A stretch of 64,000 nucleotides of DNA from contig CANLZL010000001.1 in assembly GCA_947495575.1 (NCBI GenBank), positions 744,001 to 808,000 on the forward strand, given 5' to 3'. The notes under the pieces were generated by a model that was not told the origin of the DNA, did no database searches, and worked only from the letters and a program-made list of their open reading frames with translations. Below are positions 28,160 to 35,812 of the stretch, piece by piece (position 1 is the stretch's first letter; each line of letters starts with the position of its first letter). This DNA is from an uncultured Nioella sp. (lineage in GTDB: Bacteria; Pseudomonadota; Alphaproteobacteria; Rhodobacterales; Rhodobacteraceae). The position numbers and the translations under genes are program-made.

Positions 28160-28882
28160 ATGAAAACTATTCTCACTTCCGTCGCCATACTCTTTGCTGG
28201 CAGTGCCGCCGCCCTGGCGTGCCCCAGCTTTATGCAGCCTGGTGCGACTTACGAATTTACGGGTCAGCAACTGACCGGAGCCCAATCTGCGCCCGTTGTT
28301 GCCGGTGGCCAGTTCAACGTCGCGGCCTGCGGACTTCCCGGTGCGGGTTTTGCGGCCGACGTCCCGGATTTTTCGCTGATCCTGTCGCAAATGGACGGCT
28401 ACGATCTCGATCTGGCGGTGGTTTCGGAATGTGACGCCACCTTGCTGGTGAACACCGTGACCACGACATGGCTCTTTGACGATGATTCAAACGGCAATCT
28501 TGATCCACGCCTGCGTGTCGAAGGGGCCGAAAACCTCAACGGTCGTGTCGATGTCTGGGTTGGGACCTATGGCGGTGAGTACTGTAACGCTCAACTGACC
28601 ATTCAGACCTTGCCCGTTGCTGGCAGCGCACCTGCGCCGCAGCCCGGCCAAACAGGCGGATTTGCACCGGTAGGGGATGCTGAAACACCAGCCCCGGCCC
28701 CAGCTGCCCCAGCCCCAGCACCAGCTGCACCAGCGCCAGCTCCAGCTCCGGCGCCAGCTCCGGCACCTGCACCTGCACCTGCACCAGCCCCGGCTCCTGC
28801 GCCAGCTCCAGCACCTGCGCCAGCCCCGGCTCCTGCACCAGCGCCTGCCCCTGCGCCGACGGCTCCGGTCGATAACAAATAA
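28160..28882 (+). CDS. Exported array-domain protein with long Pro-Ala tail (gene 6)
   Basis: A 240-residue protein: signal peptide (MKTILTSVAILFAGSAAALA) cleaved before Cys21, one array domain to about residue 153, with LFDDDSNGNLDPRL and GRVDVWVGTYG. A short Gly/Pro spacer follows, then a ~60-residue near-perfect Pro-Ala repeat (about 176-235), ending PTAPVDNK. Such Pro-Ala stretches form stiff extended rods, as in TonB-like proteins, so the tail may span the periplasm or cell-wall layer; there is no anchor at the C-terminus. CAGGGAG precedes the ATG. It is the last gene of the array. Confidence 0.8.
   Translation: MKTILTSVAILFAGSAAALACPSFMQPGATYEFTGQQLTGAQSAPVVAGGQFNVAACGLPGAGFAADVPDFSLILSQMDGYDLDLAVVSECDATLLVNTVTTTWLFDDDSNGNLDPRLRVEGAENLNGRVDVWVGTYGGEYCNAQLTIQTLPVAGSAPAPQPGQTGGFAPVGDAETPAPAPAAPAPAPAAPAPAPAPAPAPAPAPAPAPAPAPAPAPAPAPAPAPAPAPAPAPTAPVDNK
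28684..28862 (+). repeat. Pro-Ala coding low-complexity tract
   Basis: A GCxCCx repeat coding for alternating Pro and Ala over about 60 codons. Codon wobble varies from repeat to repeat, which shows selection on the protein sequence rather than simple slippage alone. Confidence 0.8.
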
Positions 28883-28903
28883 CTCCGTCGGATCTGCTAA
28901 ATC

Positions 28904-28935
28904 GGGCCTGCCCAGTAGATGGGCAGGCCCTTTTT
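28904..28935 (+). terminator. Terminator after array gene 6
   Basis: GGGCCTGCCC and GGGCAGGCCC form a 10-bp stem, followed by TTTTT. It lies between the array and the convergent ribosomal-protein operon. Confidence 0.93.
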
Positions 28936-28950
28936 GTTTCCGCAAGACAT

Positions 28951-28981
28951 GAAAAAACCGCGCCTGAAGTCAGGCGCGGTT
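28951..28981 (-). terminator. Terminator after rplI
   Basis: On the minus strand ACCGCGCCTG pairs with CAGGCGCGGT and is followed by TTTTTT. It ends the rpsF-rpsR-rplI transcript. Confidence 0.9.
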
Positions 28982-29011
28982 CAAACTGTCCCTCAAGATG
29001 AGGTGTGCAGA

Positions 29012-29641
29012 TCAGGCTTCTTCGTCGTCCGAGCTGTCTTCTGCATCGGAAGCGGCCGGAATGGCGTCTTCCAGTTCTTCTGCAGCCGCGCCGCCGATAT
29101 CGTCGAACAATTCGGCGATCTCGAACTCTGCTTCTGCTTCTGCTTCAGCGGCCAGTTCCTGAATGGATTTGCCAGAGGCTTGAAGCTCGGCTTCTTCCGC
29201 GGAACGGGCAACGTTTAGCTGGATGGTCACGTCGACCTCTGGGTGCAGCAGGACGTGAACGTCATGCAGGCCCAGTTCTTTGATCGGCTGTGCCAGAACA
29301 ACTTGCTTACGATCAACCGAGAAGCCGTTTTCAGTGGCGGCATCGGCTGCGTCGCGGGTGGTGACCGAACCGTAAAGCGAACCGGCGTCGGATGCCGAAC
29401 GAATCACGATGAACTGCTGACCGTCGAGACGGGTTGCCAGATCCTCGGCTTCTTTCTTGGATTCCAGGTTGCGCGCTTCTAGCTGCGCTTTCTGGTCTTC
29501 GAAAGTTTTCATGTTCACTTCGTTGGCGCGGAGCGCCTTGCGTTGCGGCAAGAGGTAGTTGCGCGCGTAGCCTTCCTTGACGGAAACTACATCGCCCATC
29601 TGACCAAGCTTGGCCACGCGTTCCAGAAGGATAACGTCCAT
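29012..29641 (-). CDS. rplI: 50S ribosomal protein L9
   Basis: Ribosomal protein with the classic N-terminus [22 protein letters not shown] and [14 protein letters not shown]. The 209-residue length exceeds the ~150 of most bacteria because of an acidic Ala/Glu-rich C-terminal extension ([17 protein letters not shown]... to SSDDEEA), common in Rhodobacterales. Third gene of the rpsF-rpsR-rplI operon. Confidence 0.95.
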   Translation of the reverse strand: MDVILLERVAKLGQMGDVVSVKEGYARNYLLPQRKALRANEVNMKTFEDQKAQLEARNLESKKEAEDLATRLDGQQFIVIRSASDAGSLYGSVTTRDAADAATENGFSVDRKQVVLAQPIKELGLHDVHVLLHPEVDVTIQLNVARSAEEAELQASGKSIQELAAEAEAEAEFEIAELFDDIGGAAAEELEDAIPAASDAEDSSDDEEA

Positions 29642-29653
29642 GGGATTTTCTCC

Positions 29654-29881
29654 TTACTTAACGGCGTAGGGCAGCAGGGCCAGGAAACGCGCGCGTTTAA
29701 TGGCTTTTGCCAGGCGGCGCTGGTTCTTGGCACCAACGGCAGTGATGCGGCTGGGAACGATCTTGCCACGCTCAGAGATGTAGCGCTGCAGAAGACGAGT
29801 GTCTTTGTAATCGATTTTCGGTGCGCCTTCGCCCGCGAACGGGTCGGTCTTGCGGCGGCGGAAAAATGGTTTAGCGGCCAT
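29654..29881 (-). CDS. rpsR: 30S ribosomal protein S18
   Basis: A 75-residue basic protein with the S18 core: [19 protein letters not shown] and [30 protein letters not shown] (core [20 protein letters not shown]). It binds 16S rRNA with S6. It lies 12 bases before rplI and 16 after rpsF. Confidence 0.97.
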   Translation of the reverse strand: MAAKPFFRRRKTDPFAGEGAPKIDYKDTRLLQRYISERGKIVPSRITAVGAKNQRRLAKAIKRARFLALLPYAVK

Positions 29882-29897
29882 GACTTAGATCCTTCCC

Positions 29898-30254
29898 TTA
29901 ATTTCGGCGTTCGCGGCGTTCGCCACGTTCTTCGCGTTTTTGCATCTGAACCGAGGGGCCTTCCTCGTGCTCGTCGACCTTGATGGTCAGGACGCGCATG
30001 ACGTCATCATGCAAACGCATCAGGCGTTCCATTTCCTGAACGGCTGTCGATGGGGCGTCGGTGCGCAGGTAGGCGTAGTGGCCCTTGCGGTTCTTGTTGA
30101 TTTTGTAGGCCATCGTTTTAACGCCCCAGTATTCCGACATTACGACGTTGCCGCCATTGTCGGAAAGGACTGCGCCAAAATGTTCGATCAGGCTTTCTGC
30201 TTGCGTGTTGGACAGGTCCTGACGCGCAATCATCACGTGCTCATAAAGAGGCAT
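29898..30254 (-). CDS. rpsF: 30S ribosomal protein S6
   Basis: A 118-residue protein starting MPLYEHVMIARQDLS. WGVKTMAYKINKNRKGHYAYL is the S6 core (GVKTMAYKINKNRKGHY). The tail is basic and charged (KREERGERRERRN). It pairs with S18 on the 30S platform. The ATG at 30254 is chosen because it begins the family-conserved sequence; an upstream frame adds five unrelated residues. First gene of its operon. Confidence 0.96.
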   Translation of the reverse strand: MPLYEHVMIARQDLSNTQAESLIEHFGAVLSDNGGNVVMSEYWGVKTMAYKINKNRKGHYAYLRTDAPSTAVQEMERLMRLHDDVMRVLTIKVDEHEEGPSVQMQKREERGERRERRN

Positions 30255-30519
30255 GATGTCTCCATTCATGTATCAAGGCGTGTTTCAAAGGTCGGGCATA
30301 TCCTCCGCCTCCCGACCACGAGAGACCACGCCGGTGCAAAGCATCAGCGGAGGAAGCCTGCGTTATAGAGATTTGGGGCAGGGGTTCAAGCCCCAAGTTC
30401 GGACGGGTCGTATCACCCTATTTTCCCAAAATTTGCCGTAAATCGTCTCAAATCCTTCAAATTGATGGGCGAGGAGTGAGGTCCAATAACAATTAACAAA
30501 TTTTCGAGTTGAGCAGGCC

Positions 30520-31407
30520 ATGATCCAGAACTGGGCAAGAACCTTTATTTCCGATGAAACCGGCGCAGTCACGGCCGATTATGCCGTGATGCTGACTGCG
30601 GTTAGCTTTTCTGCCGTTGCGGCCTTAGATGCACAATATGATGCTATTCACTCTCAGAGCCTGAACATGGTGAGCGAACTGGACGGCACTCGCATCGTCT
30701 CAACCAGTTTCGAGGAATACGCGACCATTGGTACGGATCGGAACGGGTCTGGCGGCGGCGGTTCACAAACGGGCAATGGTGGCCAAGGTGACAGTTTGGA
30801 AGACCTCTACGGTATTGAGGAAACCGTATGTGTTTTGTTCTGCAGTAATGAGGACGAGGATGAGGACACCGGGGATGACGATGAAATCGTGCAGGATGAC
30901 ACGGGCTCCGGCGATGGAACATCGGGCCAGGGTGACGGCTCTGATGGCGTAGACGGCACGGATGAGACCGAATGCGTGAGCGAAGAGGCCGGAGTTGACC
31001 CTGACTGTGAGGACGATCAAGGCGGGGACACTGGCAACAATGGCAATGGCAATGGAGGCGATAGTGGCCAGGGTAATAACGGATTTGGCAACGGCGACCA
31101 GGATGCGCCGGGCAATTCCGAGTTGAACAACAATGCCGAAAATGCTGGTGGAAATCAGGATGGTACCGACGATCAGGGCAATGGCAATGGCAATGGCAAT
31201 GGCAATGGCAATGGCAATGGCAACGGGGGCGGAGGGCAGCAGGGCAATAACGGCTTCGGCAATGGCGACCAGGACGCGCCCGGCAATTCCGAACTCAATA
31301 ACAATGCCGAAAATGCCGGTGGAAATCATGACGGGACAGCCGATCAGGGCAACGGCAACGGCAACGGCAACGGAAATGGTAACGGGAACGGAAATGGCAA
31401 TAACTGA
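30520..31407 (+). CDS. Flp-pilin-like N-terminus fused to an acidic Gly-Asn repeat protein
   Basis: A 295-residue protein. Residues 1-40 (FISDETGAVTADYAVMLTAV) resemble the class IVb (Flp) pilin leader and hydrophobic helix: a Gly before the cleavage point and Asp-Tyr where Flp has Glu-Tyr. The rest is not a pilin: a Gly/Ser spacer, a very acidic region (NEDEDEDTGDDDE), then two 57-residue repeats (each with GNNGFGNGDQDAPGNSELNN) ending in Gly-Asn dipeptide runs. Four or more cysteines lie in the middle. It could be a surface-exposed, calcium- or polymer-like protein processed by a prepilin peptidase; that role is inferred. Confidence 0.7.
   Translation: MIQNWARTFISDETGAVTADYAVMLTAVSFSAVAALDAQYDAIHSQSLNMVSELDGTRIVSTSFEEYATIGTDRNGSGGGGSQTGNGGQGDSLEDLYGIEETVCVLFCSNEDEDEDTGDDDEIVQDDTGSGDGTSGQGDGSDGVDGTDETECVSEEAGVDPDCEDDQGGDTGNNGNGNGGDSGQGNNGFGNGDQDAPGNSELNNNAENAGGNQDGTDDQGNGNGNGNGNGNGNGNGGGGQQGNNGFGNGDQDAPGNSELNNNAENAGGNHDGTADQGNGNGNGNGNGNGNGNGNN
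31069..31404 (+). repeat. Two 171-base tandem repeats with GGCAAT/GGCAAC hexamer runs
   Basis: A unit beginning CAGGGTAATAAC at 31069 recurs as CAGGGCAATAAC at 31240. Each unit codes for the same ~40 residues followed by a run of Gly-Asn codons. The hexamer runs (about 31179-31225 and 31350-31404) are prone to slippage and could vary in length between strains. Confidence 0.85.
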
Positions 31408-31724
31408 GCCGTTCACACCTGCGCCGAGTTGATTTGTTGTAGGCAAACTTGCGGCGATCTGCAGGATGGTCGCCAGCAGTCACATTGCGCTTGCAATTGG
31501 GAACCAAAGTACCATTTTTGTGGACTTTCACTTTCCAACCACCTGCAATAGCTAGTTTTTTCCAAAGATTGTTCTCTTATAATTAAGTACCTTACTTGCG
31601 AATGCAGGAATTCCTATACCCCAGATTGTTGTTTCGAGGCCGGGAAAAGGTTACATTATTTCCAATAGGTTTCCGCTACGTCATTCTGGCGTGAAGAAGC
31701 TGCACGGGTCCAGGAGAATTCACC
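31408..31724. other. Gene-free spacer with a possible promoter
   Basis: No gene is supported in these 317 bases. TATAAT at 31578-31583 is a good -10 box but has only a weak -35 upstream. CAGGAG just before 31725 serves the next gene. Confidence 0.55.
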
Positions 31725-32117
31725 ATGGTCGACGCACAAGCGGTCGATTGGAACAAGGTGGTTGACCTCGCGTTTGGCCTTGGCCTTCCGGGGGTCACAA
31801 AGGCGAGCCTGGCCGACGGGTCACAGGCATTGTTCGCCCATGATCGTTTATGGGTCTGGTGGGACCGCGGCATTGACGAGCCCGGGTTCCGGATGCCGAA
31901 ACGCGAGCGCGAATTCTTGATTGCGGCCTCGCCCGAAGTATTTTTCATTTCCAGGAATGAACGCGACCTTGATCGGGTCTACGCCCGATCAACCAAGGTT
32001 AATCCCAGATGGATTCAAGCCAACTTGGCCTTGTCTTGGCGTGCCCTTGCCCCGGAATTCTTCGTCGAACAGTTTCCCGGTGTAGGTCCGCCTGTCCCGC
32101 AGTTCTCGGACCCTTAA
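31725..32117 (+). CDS. YjbR/MmcQ-like protein
   Basis: A 130-residue protein that resembles the MmcQ/YjbR family (CyaY-like fold): an N-terminal helix followed by LPGVTKASLADGSQALFAHDRLWVWW-type strands (core SQALFAHDRLWVWW). FLIAASPEVFFISRNERD and a C-terminal WIQANLALSWRALAPEFF helix follow. Functions in this family are poorly defined. The ribosome-binding site CCAGGAG precedes the ATG. The match is by overall pattern, so the call is moderate. Confidence 0.6.
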   Translation: MVDAQAVDWNKVVDLAFGLGLPGVTKASLADGSQALFAHDRLWVWWDRGIDEPGFRMPKREREFLIAASPEVFFISRNERDLDRVYARSTKVNPRWIQANLALSWRALAPEFFVEQFPGVGPPVPQFSDP

Positions 32118-32219
32118 TTCCTAACGATCCTTCGTCAAATGTCGCTTCACAATTGCGAAGGCCCTTCCGTTGCGGTAGCCCGGTTAGGAACGATCTGACC
32201 AATGAGGAGCCGCACAGAC

Positions 32220-33167
32220 ATGACCAGAGCCTTCCTTTTTCCCGGACAAGGCGCCCAAACCATCGGAATGGGCAAAGCGCTGGCCGAGGCCTATCCCGCA
32301 GCGCAAGCGGTGTTTGATGAAGTCGATGATGCATTGGACCAGAAACTGTCTGCCCTCATTTGGGAGGGAGAGCAGGACGAACTTACCCTGACGCAAAACG
32401 CGCAACCCGCGTTGATGGCAACCTCGATCGCGGCGATGGCAGCGCTGAAGGCTGAAGGCGTGACAGTCGAGGCCGCCGCCTATGTGGCAGGTCACTCGCT
32501 TGGTGAATATTCTGCGCTTTGTGCGGCCGGGTCGCTGAGCCTTGCCGATACCGCGCGGCTGCTGAGGATCCGAGGATTGGCGATGCAGCAGGCCGTCCCG
32601 GTTGGTGAGGGTGCCATGGCTGCTTTGCTGGGGCTTGATTTTGCGACAGTGCAAAAAGTAGCGGATGCTGCCGCTGCCGATGGGTATGTGTGCCAGGCAG
32701 CCAATGACAACGATCCGGTGCAGGTGGTTATCTCAGGCCATCGTGAGGCAGTTGAGAGCGCGGTTGAGATTGCGAAAGGGCAAGGCGCCAAACGCGCCGT
32801 GATGCTGCCTGTCAGCGCACCATTTCATTGCGAATTGATGGAACCCGCGGCCCAGGCCATGGCCGAAGCCTTGGGCACGGTTGATATGGAGACCCCACGC
32901 GTTCCCGTTGTGTCAAATGTGGCTGCGCATGGCGTGACCTCTGCGATGGTGCTGCGAAACAATCTTGTGTCGCAGGTCACCGGCTCGGTCCGGTGGCGGG
33001 AAAGCGTGACATGGATGGCTGCAAACGGCGTGACCGAAACATGGGAGGTCGGAGCAGGCAAAGCCCTGACCGGCATGGTCCGGCGCATTGACCGGTCCTT
33101 GTCTTACCGCACTGTTGGGACACCGGACGAGGTGCGAGCCGCAGCCGAAAGCCTGACGGCAAGCTAA
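32220..33167 (+). CDS. fabD: Malonyl-CoA:ACP transacylase
   Basis: Transfers malonyl from CoA to acyl carrier protein for fatty-acid synthesis. The 315-residue protein has FLFPGQGAQTIGMG at the start, the nucleophile elbow VAGHSLGEYSAL with catalytic Ser, and PVSAPFHCELM with the active-site His. WEVGAGKALTGMVRRID follows near the end. Start ATG at 32220 after GAGGAG. It heads a run with fabG, acpP and fabF. Confidence 0.96.
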   Translation: MTRAFLFPGQGAQTIGMGKALAEAYPAAQAVFDEVDDALDQKLSALIWEGEQDELTLTQNAQPALMATSIAAMAALKAEGVTVEAAAYVAGHSLGEYSALCAAGSLSLADTARLLRIRGLAMQQAVPVGEGAMAALLGLDFATVQKVADAAAADGYVCQAANDNDPVQVVISGHREAVESAVEIAKGQGAKRAVMLPVSAPFHCELMEPAAQAMAEALGTVDMETPRVPVVSNVAAHGVTSAMVLRNNLVSQVTGSVRWRESVTWMAANGVTETWEVGAGKALTGMVRRIDRSLSYRTVGTPDEVRAAAESLTAS

Positions 33168-33262
33168 CGCAAGCTGAAAGCTGAACAAATCGGCGGTCCA
33201 TCCGCCGCACCAAAAAAGTCCCCGTGCGATGTGTCGGGGCGACGAAAAGCAGAGGGGACAGC

Positions 33263-34000
33263 ATGTTCAACATCGAAGGAAAAACAGCACTGGTCACAGG
33301 TGCGTCGGGCGGGATCGGGGCAGATATTGCCCGCGCTTTGCACGCAGCCGGTGCAACGGTGGGATTAACAGGAACACGGGTTGAACCCTTGGAGGCGCTG
33401 GCCGCCGAGCTGGGCGACCGCGCCCATGTTCTGCCTTGCAACCTGTCCGATGCCGAGGCTGTCGCCGCGCTTCCCAAGCAGGCCATAGCCGCGATGGGCA
33501 GTGTCGATATCCTGGTGAACAATGCGGGCATCACCCGCGATAACCTGTTCATGCGCATGTCCGATGACGAATGGAATTCGGTCATAGACGTGAACCTTAC
33601 GGCTACCATGAAGCTTTGTCGCGGTGTGCTGCGCGGCATGATGAAAGCACGGTGGGGGCGGATCATCAACATTTCGTCCGTCGTTGGGGCCACCGGCAAT
33701 CCGGGGCAGGGCAACTATGCCGCGTCGAAGGCCGGGATGGTCGGTATGTCGAAATCGCTGGCCTATGAAGTTGCAAGCCGGGGTATCACCGTCAATGCAG
33801 TGGCGCCGGGCTTCATTGAAACAGCGATGACCGACAAGCTGACCGATGATCAGAAATCCGGCATTCTGGGGCAGATTCCGGCCGGTCGCATGGGCCAGCC
33901 CGGTGAGATCGCCAGCGCCGTCCTATACCTCGCGTCAAATGAGGCGGGCTATGTCACCGGGACCACATTGCACGTCAATGGTGGCATGGCGATGATCTGA
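33263..34000 (+). CDS. fabG: 3-oxoacyl-ACP reductase
   Basis: NADPH-dependent short-chain dehydrogenase reducing beta-ketoacyl-ACP. The 245 residues have TGASGGIGADIA (cofactor glycine motif), LVNNAGITRDNL, and the catalytic Ser-Tyr-Lys set in NISSVVGATGNPGQGNYAASKAG. The end, GYVTGTTLHVNGGMAMI, is classic FabG. ATG after AGAGGGGACAGC. It lies 95 bases after fabD. Confidence 0.97.
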   Translation: MFNIEGKTALVTGASGGIGADIARALHAAGATVGLTGTRVEPLEALAAELGDRAHVLPCNLSDAEAVAALPKQAIAAMGSVDILVNNAGITRDNLFMRMSDDEWNSVIDVNLTATMKLCRGVLRGMMKARWGRIINISSVVGATGNPGQGNYAASKAGMVGMSKSLAYEVASRGITVNAVAPGFIETAMTDKLTDDQKSGILGQIPAGRMGQPGEIASAVLYLASNEAGYVTGTTLHVNGGMAMI

Positions 34001-34365
34001 ACACAGATCGGTTGCGGCGGTAGAATCGGCGCAACCAATCCTATCCGACCCAGCCAAGGATCAGGTGCAGGGCTTTGCTGTGGATTCTCACCTGATTGGT
34101 GCCGGGGCCCAGAAAACTAAGGCCGCGCCCATTGGTTTTCGCAGCGACCGAATTACCGTTTCTTGGCCCTTTCGGATGGAAAATTCACGCTTTGACCGTT
34201 GCCTTCGTAAGAAGATGTGGTATAGGCGGCGCAGATTTCGCCGGGGGGCTTTCAAATGAGCCTGACGGTTACGCTAGGGCAAGCTTGCCCTTTGAACCCG
34301 CCGGAACCGGCACCTAGATAGCAGAGGCAAATACCGTCTCTGCCAACTGAATGAGGACTTAAAAG
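34001..34365. other. Spacer between fabG and acpP with hairpin and promoter-like sequence
   Basis: No gene is supported. GGTTGCG (34010-34016) and CGCAACC (34030-34036) form a hairpin just after fabG, without a T run. TTGCCT (34199-34204) and TATAGG (34221-34226), 16 bases apart, are a candidate acpP promoter, which would explain the separate, high expression acpP usually has. Confidence 0.45.
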
Positions 34366-34599
34366 ATGAGCGACATTTCCGATCGCGTAAAGAAAATCGT
34401 TGTCGAGCACCTGAGCGTGGAAGAAGACAAGGTCACCGAGACCGCGTCTTTCATCGACGATCTGGGCGCAGACTCGCTGGACACGGTTGAGCTGGTTATG
34501 GCTTTCGAAGAAGAGTTCGGCATTGAGATTCCTGACGACGCAGCCGAAACCATCCAGACTTTTGGCGACGCAGTGAAGTTCATCACCGAAGCTTCCTAA
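34366..34599 (+). CDS. acpP: Acyl carrier protein
   Basis: A 77-residue acidic carrier of fatty-acyl intermediates. Ser37 in [19 protein letters not shown] (core [10 protein letters not shown]) is the phosphopantetheine attachment site. Length and sequence are standard. TGAGGAC precedes the ATG. A hairpin follows the gene. Confidence 0.98.
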   Translation: MSDISDRVKKIVVEHLSVEEDKVTETASFIDDLGADSLDTVELVMAFEEEFGIEIPDDAAETIQTFGDAVKFITEAS

Positions 34600-34624
34600 T
34601 CCAGACCTTTTGGATTGTATTTCG

Positions 34625-34653
34625 CACGGGCGCCCCGAAAACGGGCGCCCGTG
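34625..34653. terminator. Hairpin between acpP and the convergent PilZ gene
   Basis: CACGGGCGCCC (34625-34635) pairs exactly with GGGCGCCCGTG (34643-34653) around CGAAAAC. It is followed by only a weak T tract, so it may be a terminator for acpP or both strands, or an mRNA-stabilising element. Confidence 0.7.
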
Positions 34654-34659
34654 TGCCGT

Positions 34660-35622
34660 TTAGGCCGTCTGCATTTGTCCGCTGGCCAGAACTTCTTTGA
34701 CTTTTCGCTTGGAAATCGGCTCTCGAAATCTGAGACCGAAGGCGTTGCCTTTGGACCAGACTATGTCACTGGACACAGTGAGGCCAACCGCATGCAACAT
34801 GCAGTTCTTGCTGACAGGTGTCAGGGCAGTGGAGTGAACCTGCGCCCCGATCCGACTGATATCGGCCATGACCCCGGAACGAACCACATTGTCGATCATG
34901 ATGCCGCAGGCAATCTCGCAGGGGTAACGCGGCGCACGGCGCAAAAGCCTCTTCTTAAAGTAACCGATGATCGCAGTTGCGGCCGCGAGCACAGATAGAA
35001 CGCCAAGATAGATTGCCCCCAATTGTTTGGGAGGAATTTCATCACCGAAACTCTGTGCCCCGTCCCCATCTGCAAATCGGTCCTGAGGGATGATCCGGCC
35101 TGCACCATCACCTTGTCCTGCGATCCAATTAGGATCGGCCCCGCACCTTAGGCTGGCCATCGCAGACCGCATTTCGGTCAAAGCGATCCTGTAGGAGACC
35201 ATCCGAACGAATTGCGTAAGGCTGACCCAGTCGATGGGATTGATTGAAGTTAAATGATGAATCTCTTGCAGGAATTCCGTCATGTCCTGCCGTGAAGGAT
35301 CAAAATCCGCGTCACGAAATTGGAACTCAACCTCAAGATCAGAATATTGGCGCAGGTCATGCTGAATGGCGATGTGGTGGTTCTGTGCCGTTTGCGCGTC
35401 GTCAGCCAGGATGGCCTGATCCAGATGAGCTGCATTTAGGTAAATTGTGGCGAGCCAGCTGTGGAATTGGCAAGGCTGGACTGTTTGTCCCTCAGCAAAA
35501 CTCGAGAAAATGAAGCTGAACATGAATACGAGACCGGCCAGCCATGCGAAAATCAGGGCTTTGAAAGGTTCGGCGGGCTGGCGCCCTGGCCCGTTGGCGT
35601 AAGATTTCCATTCGGAAACCAT
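34660..35622 (-). CDS. Membrane protein with C-terminal PilZ-type domain
   Basis: A 320-residue protein. An N-terminal transmembrane segment (about residues 22-42, ALIFAWLAGLVFMFSFIFSS), a periplasmic region (~45-200) and a second transmembrane helix (~202-220, GAIYLGVLSVLAAATAIIGY) come first. The cytoplasmic C-terminal domain has RRAPRYPC (RxxxR) and DISRIGAQVH (D/NxSxxG), the two c-di-GMP-binding motifs of PilZ. It therefore probably couples c-di-GMP to an envelope process. The periplasmic part is not recognised. It stands alone on the minus strand between acpP and fabF. Confidence 0.75.
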   Translation of the reverse strand: MVSEWKSYANGPGRQPAEPFKALIFAWLAGLVFMFSFIFSSFAEGQTVQPCQFHSWLATIYLNAAHLDQAILADDAQTAQNHHIAIQHDLRQYSDLEVEFQFRDADFDPSRQDMTEFLQEIHHLTSINPIDWVSLTQFVRMVSYRIALTEMRSAMASLRCGADPNWIAGQGDGAGRIIPQDRFADGDGAQSFGDEIPPKQLGAIYLGVLSVLAAATAIIGYFKKRLLRRAPRYPCEIACGIMIDNVVRSGVMADISRIGAQVHSTALTPVSKNCMLHAVGLTVSSDIVWSKGNAFGLRFREPISKRKVKEVLASGQMQTA

Positions 35623-35812
35623 TCACTCTTCCCACAATAATACAACCTATGGGATAGCAGGTTGGCCTTAACAACGCGTTACAGCTTATTAACTATGTGA
35701 AACAGGAAAGCCGTCGGGGAATTGAGGCGACGAGTGGCGCTAGGGGATTGCCCCCGAACCCTGCTTGACGTTATCACATCCCGGCATATGCCAAAGAAGA
35801 AGGGGCAGGAGA

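Noticed and set aside
28603-28878. Minus-strand Ala-Gly repeat protein opposite the Pro-Ala tail
   Set aside because: It is the mirror of the Pro-Ala coding repeat; no start signal or independent support.
23370-28882. Array domains as lipoproteins because the mature Cys follows a signal peptide
   Set aside because: The residues before Cys are AxA type, not the L-A/S-G/A lipobox, and the Cys is repeated at the start of each internal domain, so a disulfide role is more likely.
31179-31404. CRISPR array in the repetitive 31 kb region
   Set aside because: The repeats are in-frame Gly-Asn codons inside an open reading frame, without constant-length spacers.
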